From assembly GCF_007993935.1 (NCBI RefSeq), contig NZ_VITY01000014.1:118501-182500 (forward strand): DNA of 64,000 nucleotides. The letters are read 5' to 3'. Each line of letters opens with the position of its first letter. Position 1 is the stretch's first letter. Shown here piece by piece: positions 23,714 through 32,367 of the stretch. A program made the translations under genes and the position numbers. Source of the stretch: Bradyrhizobium macuxiense. GTDB taxonomy: Bacteria; Pseudomonadota; Alphaproteobacteria; Rhizobiales; Xanthobacteraceae. The notes beneath the pieces are model-generated. The model ran no database searches. It saw nothing but the letters and a program-made list of their open reading frames with translations, and had not been told where the DNA came from.

Positions 23714-25039
23714 TCAGCTTCCGATCTGGCCCGGCTGCTGCGACGCAAGATGGATGCGGCGATCATGGATCAGGTTCTCGAGCCGATGAGCGGCGACGTT
23801 GACTGCCGTCACCGCGCGCTCGGCCTTGTCGTCCGCGACCGGCTGCTCGCGCTGTGTACGCAGCAGCTGGTCGATTTCGTGCTCGATCTCTTCCAGTTCC
23901 GCCTCATGCCCGGCCGCCCGAATGCGAGGCCCCAGCGCATAGAGTGTATCGAGCGCCTCCTTGCGGCTCGGTACCTCAATCGGCCGGAGGAATTTCCACG
24001 CCGCCGCGAGCACAGACGCAAGGGCGCCTGCGATCATCGGCGCCAAGAAGATCGCATTGCCCCATTGGTCGAGAAAACTCTCCCTGGTTCCCTCATAGAC
24101 CGCCGCCGCCCCGGGATGCACGGGGAGGTAGGCGCCTGCATCGGTATCGGGCGTTGCGATCTGTGAGAGCGCCGGCAGTTCGGCAAGCAAACCCCGTCGC
24201 GCATTCATGATCGACTGCGTCAGGTCGCCGATCAGATCATTACCGAGCTTCTTCTGCGCCACCAGATAGAACGACGTCTGCAGCGTGGTCAGGTCGTCAG
24301 AAGGAATCGGCGGCGAGCCGCGCAAGGTTCCCTTCGGCACGTCGAAGCTTTCATAAGCGCGCTCCTTCCCAGCGATCGCGCCGGCGGACTCGATGGCGAT
24401 CATCACCGGGCCGGCTCGCGCAGTGTGCGGGAAGACATTGCGCAGCAGCGCAAGATATTTCTCGGTCAGGGGTATCACAAGCAGGATCGCCCGCACCTCC
24501 TTGGTCTCGAGCGCCCGGCGCGCGTCCGCGGGGGCCAGCGGCTTGAACGTCACGCCCGCGCGCGTCAGGTCGTACTCGTCGGTCAGCACCTTGATCAGCT
24601 TCTGATTGGCCTCGGCGCCGATCACGCCGATCGTGGCGCGCTTCAGCTCCGCCACATCGGATATCGCAGCGCCAGGCGGCGCGATCATCAGCACAGTGGC
24701 GTGCGCCAACACGATGACGGCCTGGGCCTGCGAGAGATCACCGACGTCGCCGCGGACGACGGCGAGGTCGACCTTTCCGGACGCGAAGGCTGTGGCGGAC
24801 TCGAGCGGTCCCGGGGTCTGGACCAGGTTGAGGCGAACCGGCGCTTTCGACTGTGCGAACTTAGCGGCGATCGCCGACACTAGCCTGCCGGCTTCGCCAT
24901 CCAGCGACCCCACCGCGATCGTCAAGGTGGTTGGCCGCTCATACCAGCGGTAGCCCAACAGGCCGGCGCCGCCTGCCAAAAGGACAAGCCCAACCACAAG
25001 GGCGATGCGCAATGACCTCGGCAACCTGCTCGGATCCAC
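23714..25039 (-). CDS. TAXI family TRAP transporter solute receptor-like protein, membrane anchored
   Basis: A 441-residue protein. An N-terminal membrane anchor (about 9-28) is followed by a periplasmic TAXI-type binding domain (LTIAVGSLDGEAGRL, GKVDLAVVRGDV, IGVIGAEANQKLI). A second membrane helix lies near 335-352 and a C-terminal cytosolic tail is rich in charged helices (EAELEEIEHEIDQLL). The standard TRAP membrane subunits are not adjacent, so this may be a sensor-like or orphan receptor rather than part of a transporter. It belongs to the minus-strand gene series that begins at 27243. Confidence 0.85.
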   Translation of the reverse strand: MDPSRLPRSLRIALVVGLVLLAGGAGLLGYRWYERPTTLTIAVGSLDGEAGRLVSAIAAKFAQSKAPVRLNLVQTPGPLESATAFASGKVDLAVVRGDVGDLSQAQAVIVLAHATVLMIAPPGAAISDVAELKRATIGVIGAEANQKLIKVLTDEYDLTRAGVTFKPLAPADARRALETKEVRAILLVIPLTEKYLALLRNVFPHTARAGPVMIAIESAGAIAGKERAYESFDVPKGTLRGSPPIPSDDLTTLQTSFYLVAQKKLGNDLIGDLTQSIMNARRGLLAELPALSQIATPDTDAGAYLPVHPGAAAVYEGTRESFLDQWGNAIFLAPMIAGALASVLAAAWKFLRPIEVPSRKEALDTLYALGPRIRAAGHEAELEEIEHEIDQLLRTQREQPVADDKAERAVTAVNVAAHRLENLIHDRRIHLASQQPGQIGS

Positions 25040-25112
25040 GTCGCGTCACCCAATCGGTTCGGCGTCAGCCAACAACGGTCTTGCAGACCTGAGCCGCTGC
25101 GGGAGCCAGAGG

Positions 25113-25526
25113 CTAGATCTTGCACCGATGATAGTTGACCTCCATCCCCTCGATGCCCGGGAACTGGCGCGTAATCGTATCGTCGTCGACAGCCTTCAGG
25201 AAGAACTGGACATTCGATACCATGATTCCAGACGCACAACCGACGATGATGTTGATATTCTGGCCGTCGTCTTTGCGCGATTTGATCTTGCAGTTCTCGA
25301 ACTTGCCCCGCAGGCGATCCGGCTCGGCAATGAATCCTCCGCCATAGACGCCAGAGAAATTCGAGAAGGTCAGCTGGTTCGCCCTCCCCTTGTGCGCGAA
25401 CACCTTGCGGCACTGCTCCGCACTTGTCGCCCAGGCGCCCGTGAGGTCGAAGGCGGCGGCGAAATCCGGTAATGCGACGACCAGGCTTGCGGCCAGGATC
25501 GCACCATGTCTCCAGCCCGAACTCAT
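25113..25526 (-). CDS. Hypothetical secreted protein
   Basis: A 137-residue protein with a signal peptide (cleavage near FAAA, residue 24) and a small mature domain holding four cysteines (in EQCRKVF, ENCKIK, VGCASG and the last three residues RCKI), which could form two disulfides. DLTGAWATSAEQCRKVF resembles the start of small lipocalin-like or stress-response periplasmic domains. It lies between the HlyD-like gene and the TAXI gene on the minus strand, with short gaps. Function unknown. Confidence 0.75.
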   Translation of the reverse strand: MSSGWRHGAILAASLVVALPDFAAAFDLTGAWATSAEQCRKVFAHKGRANQLTFSNFSGVYGGGFIAEPDRLRGKFENCKIKSRKDDGQNINIIVGCASGIMVSNVQFFLKAVDDDTITRQFPGIEGMEVNYHRCKI

Positions 25527-25556
25527 TCAAACCTCCTCTGCGGCAGATACGACCTG

Positions 25557-26789
25557 TCAGTGTCCGCTCAGAACCAGCGTCTTGATCGGCAGCAGCAACG
25601 CCTGGATGCGAAGCAGCAGCGCGTGGACCAGCCCCACGGTATCGATCGCATGGAGCACGAACGCCTGCCCGACGCCGGTCTCCTTTGCCGAGATCACCTC
25701 GTGATTGCTGGTGTAGGCGTTGACGATGCAGCTGCTGCCCGCGGTGACGCCCTCGAGGCCGCCCTTGTACAGGGGCTCGAGAAACACCAGGATGGTGCCG
25801 GGCCGGGCGATGTTCTGGGCTTCGATCAACTGTTCGCCGCCGCGAAACTGCCCGGCCGCGATGTAGTCCTGCACCGATGTGATCACCATCGGGATGATCA
25901 CCCACGGTTTTGAGACGCAGGTCGCCTCGGCGACCATGCCCTCCTTCAGAACCTGCGCCTCGATCTGGCCGAAGCCAGCCTGGAGTGACGTCTGTCCTGC
26001 CCGATCCGGAATCAGGATGCCGGCCGGGCGCATCAGCGGATTGACAACGTCGCCGGCGCGAAGAAAGAACTGCTCGACGCGGCCGTCGACGCCGGCACGG
26101 ACCACGGTCTTGTCGAGATCGACCTGCGCCTGTGCCAGCGCCGCCTCCGCGCTTGCCTTCTCGGCCGGCAACAGCGTCGACACCCGCAGCGTTGCCGACT
26201 GCTTGACGGCGGTGGCGGCATCGATGCCGGCTTGTCTCTGATTGACCAGCACCTGGAGCTTCTCGATATCACGCTGCGGAACGATGCCGGGATTGCGGCG
26301 TTGCAGCTCACTCTTCACGTTGAGTTCATCCTCGGCCTGCTGATGCGCGCTTTTCGCTTCCTGGACCTGCGCCTCCGCCTTCACCACATCGGCCTCAGCC
26401 GCCACCAACGAAGCATCGACTTCGGCGACCTTGCGCTTTGCGGTGTCGAGGGCCGCAACCTGCTTCGAGCTGTCGAGCCGGAAGATCACCTCACCCTTCT
26501 TCACCGGTTCACTGAAACCGATATTGACCTCCGCAACCCGCCCCGAGCCTTCGGGCAGGATTGGAATGGTCCGGTAAAACAGCGCGGCGCTGGTGGTTGA
26601 CGGATGATAATAGAAGATCGTCGTGATCAACGCGACCGTCAACATGAGGCAGCCGGTGATGCCCCAGCGCAACTCGTACCAGACCGAATAGAACGTGATC
26701 TCCTTGCCGAACCGTTTGCCCTGAACATAGCGGCGATAGAGGTAGTCGGGCACGAGAGTGAACAGCGAGCACAGGATGAGCTCAAGCAT
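25557..26789 (-). CDS. HlyD family membrane fusion protein
   Basis: A 410-residue periplasmic adaptor. It has an N-terminal membrane helix (about 40-62), a biotinyl/lipoyl-like half-motif (GRVAEVNIGFSEPVKKGEVIFRLD), a long alpha-hairpin coiled coil (about 120-245) and a second lipoyl/beta-barrel part (VRAGVDGRVEQFFLRAGDVV). This is the EmrA/YiaV-like plan. The start at MLELIL follows AGGAGG and overlaps the previous gene by 8 bp. It pairs with a small two-helix membrane protein, as in yiaV-yiaW. There is no inner-membrane pump or outer-membrane factor nearby, so its partner is unclear. Confidence 0.88.
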   Translation of the reverse strand: MLELILCSLFTLVPDYLYRRYVQGKRFGKEITFYSVWYELRWGITGCLMLTVALITTIFYYHPSTTSAALFYRTIPILPEGSGRVAEVNIGFSEPVKKGEVIFRLDSSKQVAALDTAKRKVAEVDASLVAAEADVVKAEAQVQEAKSAHQQAEDELNVKSELQRRNPGIVPQRDIEKLQVLVNQRQAGIDAATAVKQSATLRVSTLLPAEKASAEAALAQAQVDLDKTVVRAGVDGRVEQFFLRAGDVVNPLMRPAGILIPDRAGQTSLQAGFGQIEAQVLKEGMVAEATCVSKPWVIIPMVITSVQDYIAAGQFRGGEQLIEAQNIARPGTILVFLEPLYKGGLEGVTAGSSCIVNAYTSNHEVISAKETGVGQAFVLHAIDTVGLVHALLLRIQALLLPIKTLVLSGH

Positions 26790-27243
26790 GGCCCTGCACC
26801 TCCTGCTTGGCGGCGTCCGATACGTTCCGATCCGGCTCGCCTGCGGTCGACTGATGCGGCGCCTCACCGCTGTTTCCCGTAGAACTAGCGCCTGCATCCG
26901 ACGCATCGGCGATTTTCTCCACAGACCCTGCGATGCTGCGCAATGGCGTGCCGAAATCGGGAATGTCGATCAGCGCGAGCAGGAGGCCCGCGACCCAGAA
27001 GGCATGGATATGCGTGAACAGCGAGATCAGGCCCAGGATAGCCACGATCTCGAACTGCAGCTTCTCCGATTTGTGCGCCATGCGCTCGGGCAGGCTGTGC
27101 AGCCGCCAATAGAGAACGCCAACGTAAAACACCGTCGCGACCAGGAATATTCCCATCGCCACCATCCACACGTCCGTCCCGCTGGGAGGCGCGAGATAGA
27201 ATGGCAGATGGTGCGGAGCCAGCGGATGCATCTGTTCGCTCAA
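26782..27243 (-). CDS. Small inner-membrane protein paired with the HlyD-like adaptor
   Basis: About 153 residues with two membrane helices (near residues 20-43 and 65-90: VAMGIFLVATVFYVGVLYW and VAILGLISLFTHIHAFWVAG) and a Ser/Asp/Glu-rich cytosolic tail. Topology and partner resemble the DUF3302 (YiaW/YibI) proteins that accompany YiaV-type adaptors, but similarity is only by general pattern. The start is uncertain. A TTG at 27243 has GGGAG 7 nt upstream and lies after the transcription start predicted from the FixK box at 27331, whereas ATG codons at 27288 and 27321 are too close to it. The ATG at 27231 is an alternative. Confidence 0.7.
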   Translation of the reverse strand: MSEQMHPLAPHHLPFYLAPPSGTDVWMVAMGIFLVATVFYVGVLYWRLHSLPERMAHKSEKLQFEIVAILGLISLFTHIHAFWVAGLLLALIDIPDFGTPLRSIAGSVEKIADASDAGASSTGNSGEAPHQSTAGEPDRNVSDAAKQEVQGHA

Positions 27244-27330
27244 GCCAAGTCTCCCAAGCCAGGTGTCCCGGTCGCGATCGAACCGCATGGGATTCTGGGC
27301 CGACACTGCGTGCCCACCCATCGCGACGGC

Positions 27331-27344
27331 TTGACTTGGATCAA
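27331..27344. promoter_or_regulatory. FixK/FNR box in a divergent promoter region
   Basis: TTGACTTGGATCAA, perfect TTGA-N6-TCAA. It is centred 78 nt before the plus-strand gene at 27415 and 94 nt before the minus-strand start at 27243, so it may serve both. Confidence 0.78.
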
Positions 27345-27414
27345 GGAAGCCCGACGGCTCGCTCCTACCCTTCGAGGGGCAAGGTGGATGATCGGGCCTT
27401 AGGAGTCCCCAGCC

Positions 27415-27870
27415 ATGCGAGACAAAATCGATGACCTGATCCCGAACGCGCACGAGATCCAGAAGCAGGCCGCGTCCAAGGAAGCCGAAAAGGCCGAGGA
27501 GCACGCCAAGCGCGCAGCCGCCATCGAAGCCGAGAAGCTCGCCTTGATCGAGCGGCTGAGCAAGCCCTCCGGGCTCAGCGAGGACGAGAAGGTCAAGCTG
27601 GCATCGACGGTGATTCAGCGCGCGGTACGCAACGGCCTCAGCGAAGTGCAGGTCTATCGTTTCCCGAACTCGCTGTGCACCGACAAGGGGCGGGCCATCA
27701 ATCAGATGGAGGCCGGCTGGGAGAAGACGCTGACAGGAATCCCCAAGGAAATCTACCAGCTCTGGGCGGACTACCTGCAGCCGCGCGGCTACCGCATCCG
27801 CTACCAGGTCGTCGATTACCCCGGCGGCATGCCTGGCGACATCGGCATCGTCATTGCCTGGGGCGACTAG
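27415..27870 (+). CDS. Hypothetical cytosolic protein encoded upstream of PPK2
   Basis: A 151-residue protein. Residues 1-55 are a highly charged Ala/Glu/Lys-rich helix that may form a coiled coil (ASKEAEKAEEHAKRAAAIEA). The C-terminal 90 residues look globular (VQVYRFPNSLCTDKGRAIN, YRIRYQVVDYPGGMPGDIGIVI). There is no family I can name. AGGAG lies 8 nt before the ATG. The gene is followed after 23 nt by the PPK2 gene and preceded by a FixK box, so both are probably one low-oxygen-induced operon. It might be a regulator or partner of PPK2; this is inference from position only. Confidence 0.75.
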   Translation: MRDKIDDLIPNAHEIQKQAASKEAEKAEEHAKRAAAIEAEKLALIERLSKPSGLSEDEKVKLASTVIQRAVRNGLSEVQVYRFPNSLCTDKGRAINQMEAGWEKTLTGIPKEIYQLWADYLQPRGYRIRYQVVDYPGGMPGDIGIVIAWGD

Positions 27871-27893
27871 CTCAAACGATGGACGGGATATCC

Positions 27894-28688
27894 ATGGCGA
27901 AGTCCGCTGAGAAGATGAAGCGCAAGGACTATGAAGAGGAGCTGCAGAAGCTCCAGGTCCAGCTCTGCCGTCTGCAGGATTGGGTGCAGGCGAACAAGCT
28001 CAGGGTCATCATCCTGTTCGAGGGACGCGACGCCGCCGGCAAGGGCGGAACGATCAAGGCCCTCACCGAGAAGGTGAGCCCGCGCGTGTTTCGTGTGGTC
28101 GCCCTGCCCGCGCCGTCCGATCGCGAGAAGTCCCAGCTCTTCATCCAGCGTTACATGCAGCATTTTCCGGCCGGCGGGGAAATCGTGATCTTCGATCGCA
28201 GCTGGTACAACCGCGCCGGCGTCGAATATGTGATGGGGTTCTGTACGCCCGCCGAGCACAAGCGCTTCCTCTCGCTCTGCCCGCAGATGGAGCAATACAT
28301 CATCGAGGGCGGCATCATCCTGATCAAGTTGTGGCTCGAGGTCGGGATGGAGGAGCAGGAGCGGCGTTTCAGGGCGCGGATCGACGATCCGCTGCGGCAG
28401 TGGAAGCTGAGCCCGATGGACACGGAATCCTTCCGGCGCTGGTACGATTATTCCCGCGCGCGCGACCTGATGTTCAAGGCGACGAGCTCGAAGCACGCGC
28501 CATGGAACGTGATCCGCTCCGACGACAAGCGGCGGGCGCGGCTGAACTGCATCTCATTCCTGCTCAAGACGATTCCCCACGGACGGGTCAAGCGCGACAA
28601 GGTCAAGCTGCCCAGGCGCTCCAGCAAGGGCCGCTACAACGATCAGGCCGGTCTGCGCGGGATGAAGTTTGTCGAGGAACGCTACTGA
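27894..28688 (+). CDS. ppk2: Polyphosphate kinase 2 (PPK2 family)
   Basis: A 264-residue protein with the PPK2 core. IILFEGRDAAGKGGTIKAL is the Walker A-like site, IVIFDRSWYNRAGVEYVMGF carries Walker B and the lid Arg/Asp residues, and the final helical part includes KLWLEVGMEEQERRFRARIDDPLRQWKLS. Single-domain PPK2 enzymes make NTPs from NDPs, or NDPs from NMPs, using polyphosphate; class cannot be decided by eye. An in-frame ATG five codons earlier (27879) lacks a ribosome site. It lies in the operon with the 151-residue gene behind a FixK box, which would supply nucleotide triphosphates when respiration is limited. Confidence 0.93.
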   Translation: MAKSAEKMKRKDYEEELQKLQVQLCRLQDWVQANKLRVIILFEGRDAAGKGGTIKALTEKVSPRVFRVVALPAPSDREKSQLFIQRYMQHFPAGGEIVIFDRSWYNRAGVEYVMGFCTPAEHKRFLSLCPQMEQYIIEGGIILIKLWLEVGMEEQERRFRARIDDPLRQWKLSPMDTESFRRWYDYSRARDLMFKATSSKHAPWNVIRSDDKRRARLNCISFLLKTIPHGRVKRDKVKLPRRSSKGRYNDQAGLRGMKFVEERY

Positions 28689-28728
28689 AAGGCCAGGCCG
28701 CGCCGGGCGCGGCCTGGGTCCTTCGGAC

Positions 28729-29163
28729 CTATTTCAGGCGGATCGAAACGCCGCCCACGGCGGCCGAGACCTCGGCGCCGACCTTCGGGCCGCTGAGCTG
28801 CAGGATCACGCCGTTAGCGTTCTGCAGTTGCACCCCTCCGGCGCCCGCTGCAATTGCTCCGCCGGCGCCTGCGACGCTGTAGGAGCCTTCGATCGAGGCG
28901 GGTCCCCTGAGGTTGATGGCGCGCCCGACAAGCTTGGTGGTCGAGGCCCCGATCGTGAAGCCGACGCTCATGCCCGACACCGTGAACGGATAGTGCTTGC
29001 CGCGCAGGGTCAAGACGCCCTCGCCGCCTCCGACACCAACGATGAATCCACCCTTGGTGAAGATGACGGCGACGGAGCCGGTTTCAGCCAGCGACGGCGC
29101 GCTGAAGCCAGCCAGGCCGATCGCCAGTGCAGCAAGAGCTCCGATCAAACTCGCTTTCCTCAT
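28729..29163 (-). CDS. Small secreted glycine-rich protein, paralogue of 20531-20965
   Basis: A 144-residue protein with a signal peptide (cleavage near SLAET, about residue 26). The mature part has VAVIFTKGGFIVGVGGGEGVL, RGKHYPF, GMSVGFTIGAS, YSVAGAGGAIAAGAGG and SIRLK, matching the paralogue at 20.5 kb in order and spacing. It starts 33 nt after the stop of the ornithine/lysine/arginine decarboxylase-like gene and is probably its operon partner. Both paralogues are therefore the last gene of a FixK-box operon. Function unknown. Confidence 0.8.
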   Translation of the reverse strand: MRKASLIGALAALAIGLAGFSAPSLAETGSVAVIFTKGGFIVGVGGGEGVLTLRGKHYPFTVSGMSVGFTIGASTTKLVGRAINLRGPASIEGSYSVAGAGGAIAAGAGGVQLQNANGVILQLSGPKVGAEVSAAVGGVSIRLK

Positions 29164-29196
29164 GTTTTCCCTCCAGGGACCTGTTGTATTGACACT

Positions 29197-31947
29197 CTAT
29201 GATGCAGCCTTGAGCTTCGGTGCTGCCGCCTTCGGCTTGCCCATCCTGGCCAAAGCCTCGGTCCTCACGAGCTTCAGGCCTTCGGCCGCGTCGTAGCCGT
29301 GGATCTCCTTCACATCCAGCTTGCGCATGAAGTCGATGGTTTCCTGCGTGATGACCTGGCCGGGCACCATGATCGGGAAGCCGGGCGGGTAAGGGATCAC
29401 GAAGTTCGCGGAGACGAGATCGGGACCGCTCTTCAGACGCCGGTCGATCTCGGGATCGTTCAGGCGAATGTATTGGCAGCCCGCGGCATCATAGGCCGAG
29501 TAGAACCCGCCGCGGATGTCGCCCTCGTTCGTCTTCGTACCTGCATCGCCGCGATAGGCGGCGTGGAAATGCGAGAAGTTCGGCAGGTCGGGCACATCCT
29601 TCATCAGGCTGTTGACCCGCATGTCGAAATCGACCCTGGCGGTCGCTCCGCCCTTGGCGAGCCCACGATCGATCTCACCGGCAATTTCAGCCAGCACCCG
29701 GACGAGATGCGCAACATCGCTCCGTGTGTTGTTGATGTTGGACTGGATCAAGACCGAGTTGCGCGAGGTCTTGTTGACCTGGATGTTGTAGCGGCTGGCA
29801 AGCAGACCCTTGAACGACGTCCCGTCGTAGCCGGCCGTGCCGCAGACCAGCGTCATGCGGGTCGGATCGAGGCAGAACTCGTCGTCGTTCAGGCTCTTCA
29901 GCGCACTCGCCCAGTTGGTGCCGGCCGCGAGATAATCGGTGAAGCCGCTCTGGCGGTATTCCCTTGGCACCATGGCGTCGGCGCCGAGCACGCGGAAGTA
30001 CCTGGAAATCAGCGGATTGGTGTTGACCGCATTGCGGATCGCGAACGCGATCTCCATGGCATTGGCTACCAGTCCGTAGCCTTCGAGCTCCATCTGCCGG
30101 CGCGAGACGTCGAGGCTCGCGATCAATTGCTGGTTCGGGCTGGTCGATGCGTGGGTGAAGACGGCCTCCTTGAATTGCGCTTCGACGGTGTGGAATTCGA
30201 TGTCCTTGACCGCCAGCATCGAGCCCTGCCGGATCGCCGACATCGACTTGTGGGTCGAGTTGGTCTGATAGACCCGCAACCGGATCTGGCGCGGATCGGG
30301 AATCAGCCTGGTCTTGAGCAGCACCTCGTCCGAGGGGTTCTTGCCGAGCTCGGCCTGCTGCTTCTCGTAAGCGGCAACCGATTTGGGATCGCGCATCCAG
30401 GCTTCGATCTCGTTGGCCGCGCCCATCGCGGTTCGCCGCCGCAGGAACGGCGAGAACCGCGCGAAGCCGAACCAGGCCTCGTCCCAGAGGAAGATCAGGT
30501 CAGGCTTGATCGCAAGGCATTCCTCCATCACCCGCCGCGTATTGTAGATGTGGCCGTCGAAGGTGCAGTTGGTCAGGTCGATCATCTTGACCCGGTCGAG
30601 CCGGCCATCCGCCTTGGCGTTCAGCAGCGCTTGCTTGATCGTCTTCAGCGGTACCGCGCCGTACATCGAATATTCCGTCATCGGGAATGCCTCGACGTAG
30701 AGCGGCTGCGCGCCGGCCAGCACCATGCCGTAGTGGTGCGACTTGTGGCAGTTGCGATCGACGATCGCGATGTCGCCGGGGCCGAGCAGCGCCTGCACCG
30801 CCATCTTGTTCGATGTCGAGGTGCCGTTGGTCACGAAGTAGACGCGATCGGCGCCCAGCGCACGCGCGGCCTTCTCTTGCGCCTTCTTGATGTTGCCGGT
30901 CGGCTCCAGCATGCTGTCGAGGCCGCCGGTCGTGGCGCTGCTCTCGGCAAGGAACAGGTTCAGCCCGTAGAATTCGCCCATGTCGCGGATCCAGTCCGAC
31001 TTGAACACGGACTTGCCGCGCGCGATCGGCAGCGCGTGGAAGGTGCCGATCGGCCGCTGCGCGTATTTCTTCAGATTGTCGAAGAACGGCGTGTCGAAGC
31101 GATCCTGCACGCCCTCCAGAATTGAAAGGTGCAGCTCGAGGATATCCTCGACCGAGTAGAATACCCGGCGCACCACGTCGGCCTCGGGGTTGCCGGCCAG
31201 TTCCTCAACGTCGCGATTGGACATGAGGTAGAGGTCAAGCTCCGGACGGATCCGCTTCAGAATGTGGGCCAGCCGCAGCGCAGACGCATCTGATTCATCG
31301 CCGAGCCCCATGGCACCTGTCATGGCGCGAAGCACGGGCGCATCGTGGCGCGAGCGCAAGCCAAATCCTTCGTTGATCACAACCGCCGCGATGTTGGGGT
31401 TGAGCATTGCCGCACAGAAGGCATCCTCGAGGCTGCCCACCACCACCGGCTCATAGATGAAGGCGTCGACCGGACGCCGCAGCTTGCGCCATTCGGCCAG
31501 CAGTCCCGGCCAGTTGCCGGCCGGCACCCCGGTCACGATCAGGGTCTCGAAATAGGGTCGGCGCGCCGCCGATTGTCCGAGCGTCGGCGGCAGCAGGTCG
31601 GGAACGTCGCCGCTGGCCTCATCCTGCGTGCTCCAGTCACCGGCATACTGGCGGAAGGATTTTGTCTGAAGCGCCTGCGCGATGCGCGCCGCAAGCATCT
31701 GCGAGGTAGCGGCATCGCCCGCCGCCGCGGCTTCCTTCAGCGCGGCCATCAAACGCAGGCCCGGGTAGCCGTGAAACTCCTCGGTGACCGAAAGCGCCGA
31801 CAACGCCGCGTCGTACGGCGCGCGGTCGCCGCCTTTGCTCCACACCTTGGCCGCCTCGACCAGATCGCGCCAATTGTCCGCCCGTCCACCGGGTCCCGAG
31901 AAGAACTGATCGATGCGTTGCTGTGCCGGCTTCGCCTCGTTTGCCAT
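29197..31947 (-). CDS. Ornithine/lysine/arginine-type decarboxylase (fold type I, PLP)
   Basis: A 916-residue protein, longer than inducible LdcI/AdiA/SpeC enzymes (about 710-755). It has an extended N-terminal part (1-130), a response-regulator-like wing domain region (about 130-290) and the PLP core with VYFVTNGTSTSNKMAVQALL, DRNCHKSHHYG, LIFLWDEAWFGFARF and K567 in STHKSMSAIRQGSML. A C-terminal domain contains PYPPGFPIMVPGQ, as in this family. Decarboxylation of a basic amino acid consumes a proton, as in acid resistance. The substrate cannot be decided. GGGAG is 6 nt before the ATG and a perfect FixK box gives a leader of about 28 nt. Confidence 0.9.
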   Translation of the reverse strand: MANEAKPAQQRIDQFFSGPGGRADNWRDLVEAAKVWSKGGDRAPYDAALSALSVTEEFHGYPGLRLMAALKEAAAAGDAATSQMLAARIAQALQTKSFRQYAGDWSTQDEASGDVPDLLPPTLGQSAARRPYFETLIVTGVPAGNWPGLLAEWRKLRRPVDAFIYEPVVVGSLEDAFCAAMLNPNIAAVVINEGFGLRSRHDAPVLRAMTGAMGLGDESDASALRLAHILKRIRPELDLYLMSNRDVEELAGNPEADVVRRVFYSVEDILELHLSILEGVQDRFDTPFFDNLKKYAQRPIGTFHALPIARGKSVFKSDWIRDMGEFYGLNLFLAESSATTGGLDSMLEPTGNIKKAQEKAARALGADRVYFVTNGTSTSNKMAVQALLGPGDIAIVDRNCHKSHHYGMVLAGAQPLYVEAFPMTEYSMYGAVPLKTIKQALLNAKADGRLDRVKMIDLTNCTFDGHIYNTRRVMEECLAIKPDLIFLWDEAWFGFARFSPFLRRRTAMGAANEIEAWMRDPKSVAAYEKQQAELGKNPSDEVLLKTRLIPDPRQIRLRVYQTNSTHKSMSAIRQGSMLAVKDIEFHTVEAQFKEAVFTHASTSPNQQLIASLDVSRRQMELEGYGLVANAMEIAFAIRNAVNTNPLISRYFRVLGADAMVPREYRQSGFTDYLAAGTNWASALKSLNDDEFCLDPTRMTLVCGTAGYDGTSFKGLLASRYNIQVNKTSRNSVLIQSNINNTRSDVAHLVRVLAEIAGEIDRGLAKGGATARVDFDMRVNSLMKDVPDLPNFSHFHAAYRGDAGTKTNEGDIRGGFYSAYDAAGCQYIRLNDPEIDRRLKSGPDLVSANFVIPYPPGFPIMVPGQVITQETIDFMRKLDVKEIHGYDAAEGLKLVRTEALARMGKPKAAAPKLKAAS

Positions 31948-32009
31948 CACTATCTCCCGATCTTGGCGCTGGTGCTGCCTGATCGTAAGAACCGTGCCCA
32001 GCGCCCCCT

Positions 32010-32023
32010 TTGATCCAAGTCAA
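32010..32023. promoter_or_regulatory. FixK/FNR box upstream of the Orn/Lys/Arg decarboxylase
   Basis: TTGATCCAAGTCAA, perfect TTGA-N6-TCAA, centred 70 nt before the decarboxylase start on the minus strand. Confidence 0.8.
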
Positions 32024-32264
32024 GCCGCAACGGGATTGAGACGGACCGTGCGCGAGCGCGTGATCGCGACGTCTTGCGACGCAACAAGGCCGCAATATCG
32101 GGAAACCGCTGTATCGCCGCGCGCTAAGTGTTTGCCTGTGGCGTTCTGTTGCTCAGCACGCTGTCAGGCGTGCGCATCCAAGCTATCTTCCCTGGATTGA
32201 CATCAAGCCCGCCGCACGACGCCGCAATGAATCCATGCGGTCGCGCCGGCGTCACCGATGCTCG

Positions 32265-32278
32265 TTGATTCAGATCAA
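32265..32278. promoter_or_regulatory. FixK/FNR box upstream of the hydrolase-IalB operon
   Basis: TTGATTCAGATCAA, perfect TTGA-N6-TCAA, identical to the box at 39513-39526. The centre is 97 nt before the chosen start at 32368. Confidence 0.78.
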
Positions 32279-32367
32279 GGCCGCACAGCCGGCAGCGTGC
32301 CTTTCATCTTGCCCGGCTCGATTGTCGTGACCCGCATATTTGCCGGATGACCGCTGGAGCGCGTGGC

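Larger units (their letters stand above)
31948..32367. other. Divergent regulatory region with two perfect FixK/FNR boxes
   Basis: About 420 bases without a gene. One box (32010-32023) faces the decarboxylase operon and another (32265-32278) the hydrolase-IalB operon, the same two-box layout as between aspT and aspD. Confidence 0.65.

Noticed and set aside
28690..28715. GC-rich hairpin after ppk2 as terminator
   Set aside because: Strong stem (AGGCCGCGCC/GGCGCGGCCT) but no T-run on either strand.
29299..31125. 608-residue plus-strand frame opposite the decarboxylase
   Set aside because: Antisense shadow of a well-supported PLP enzyme; Arg/Asp/Val-rich with no motifs.
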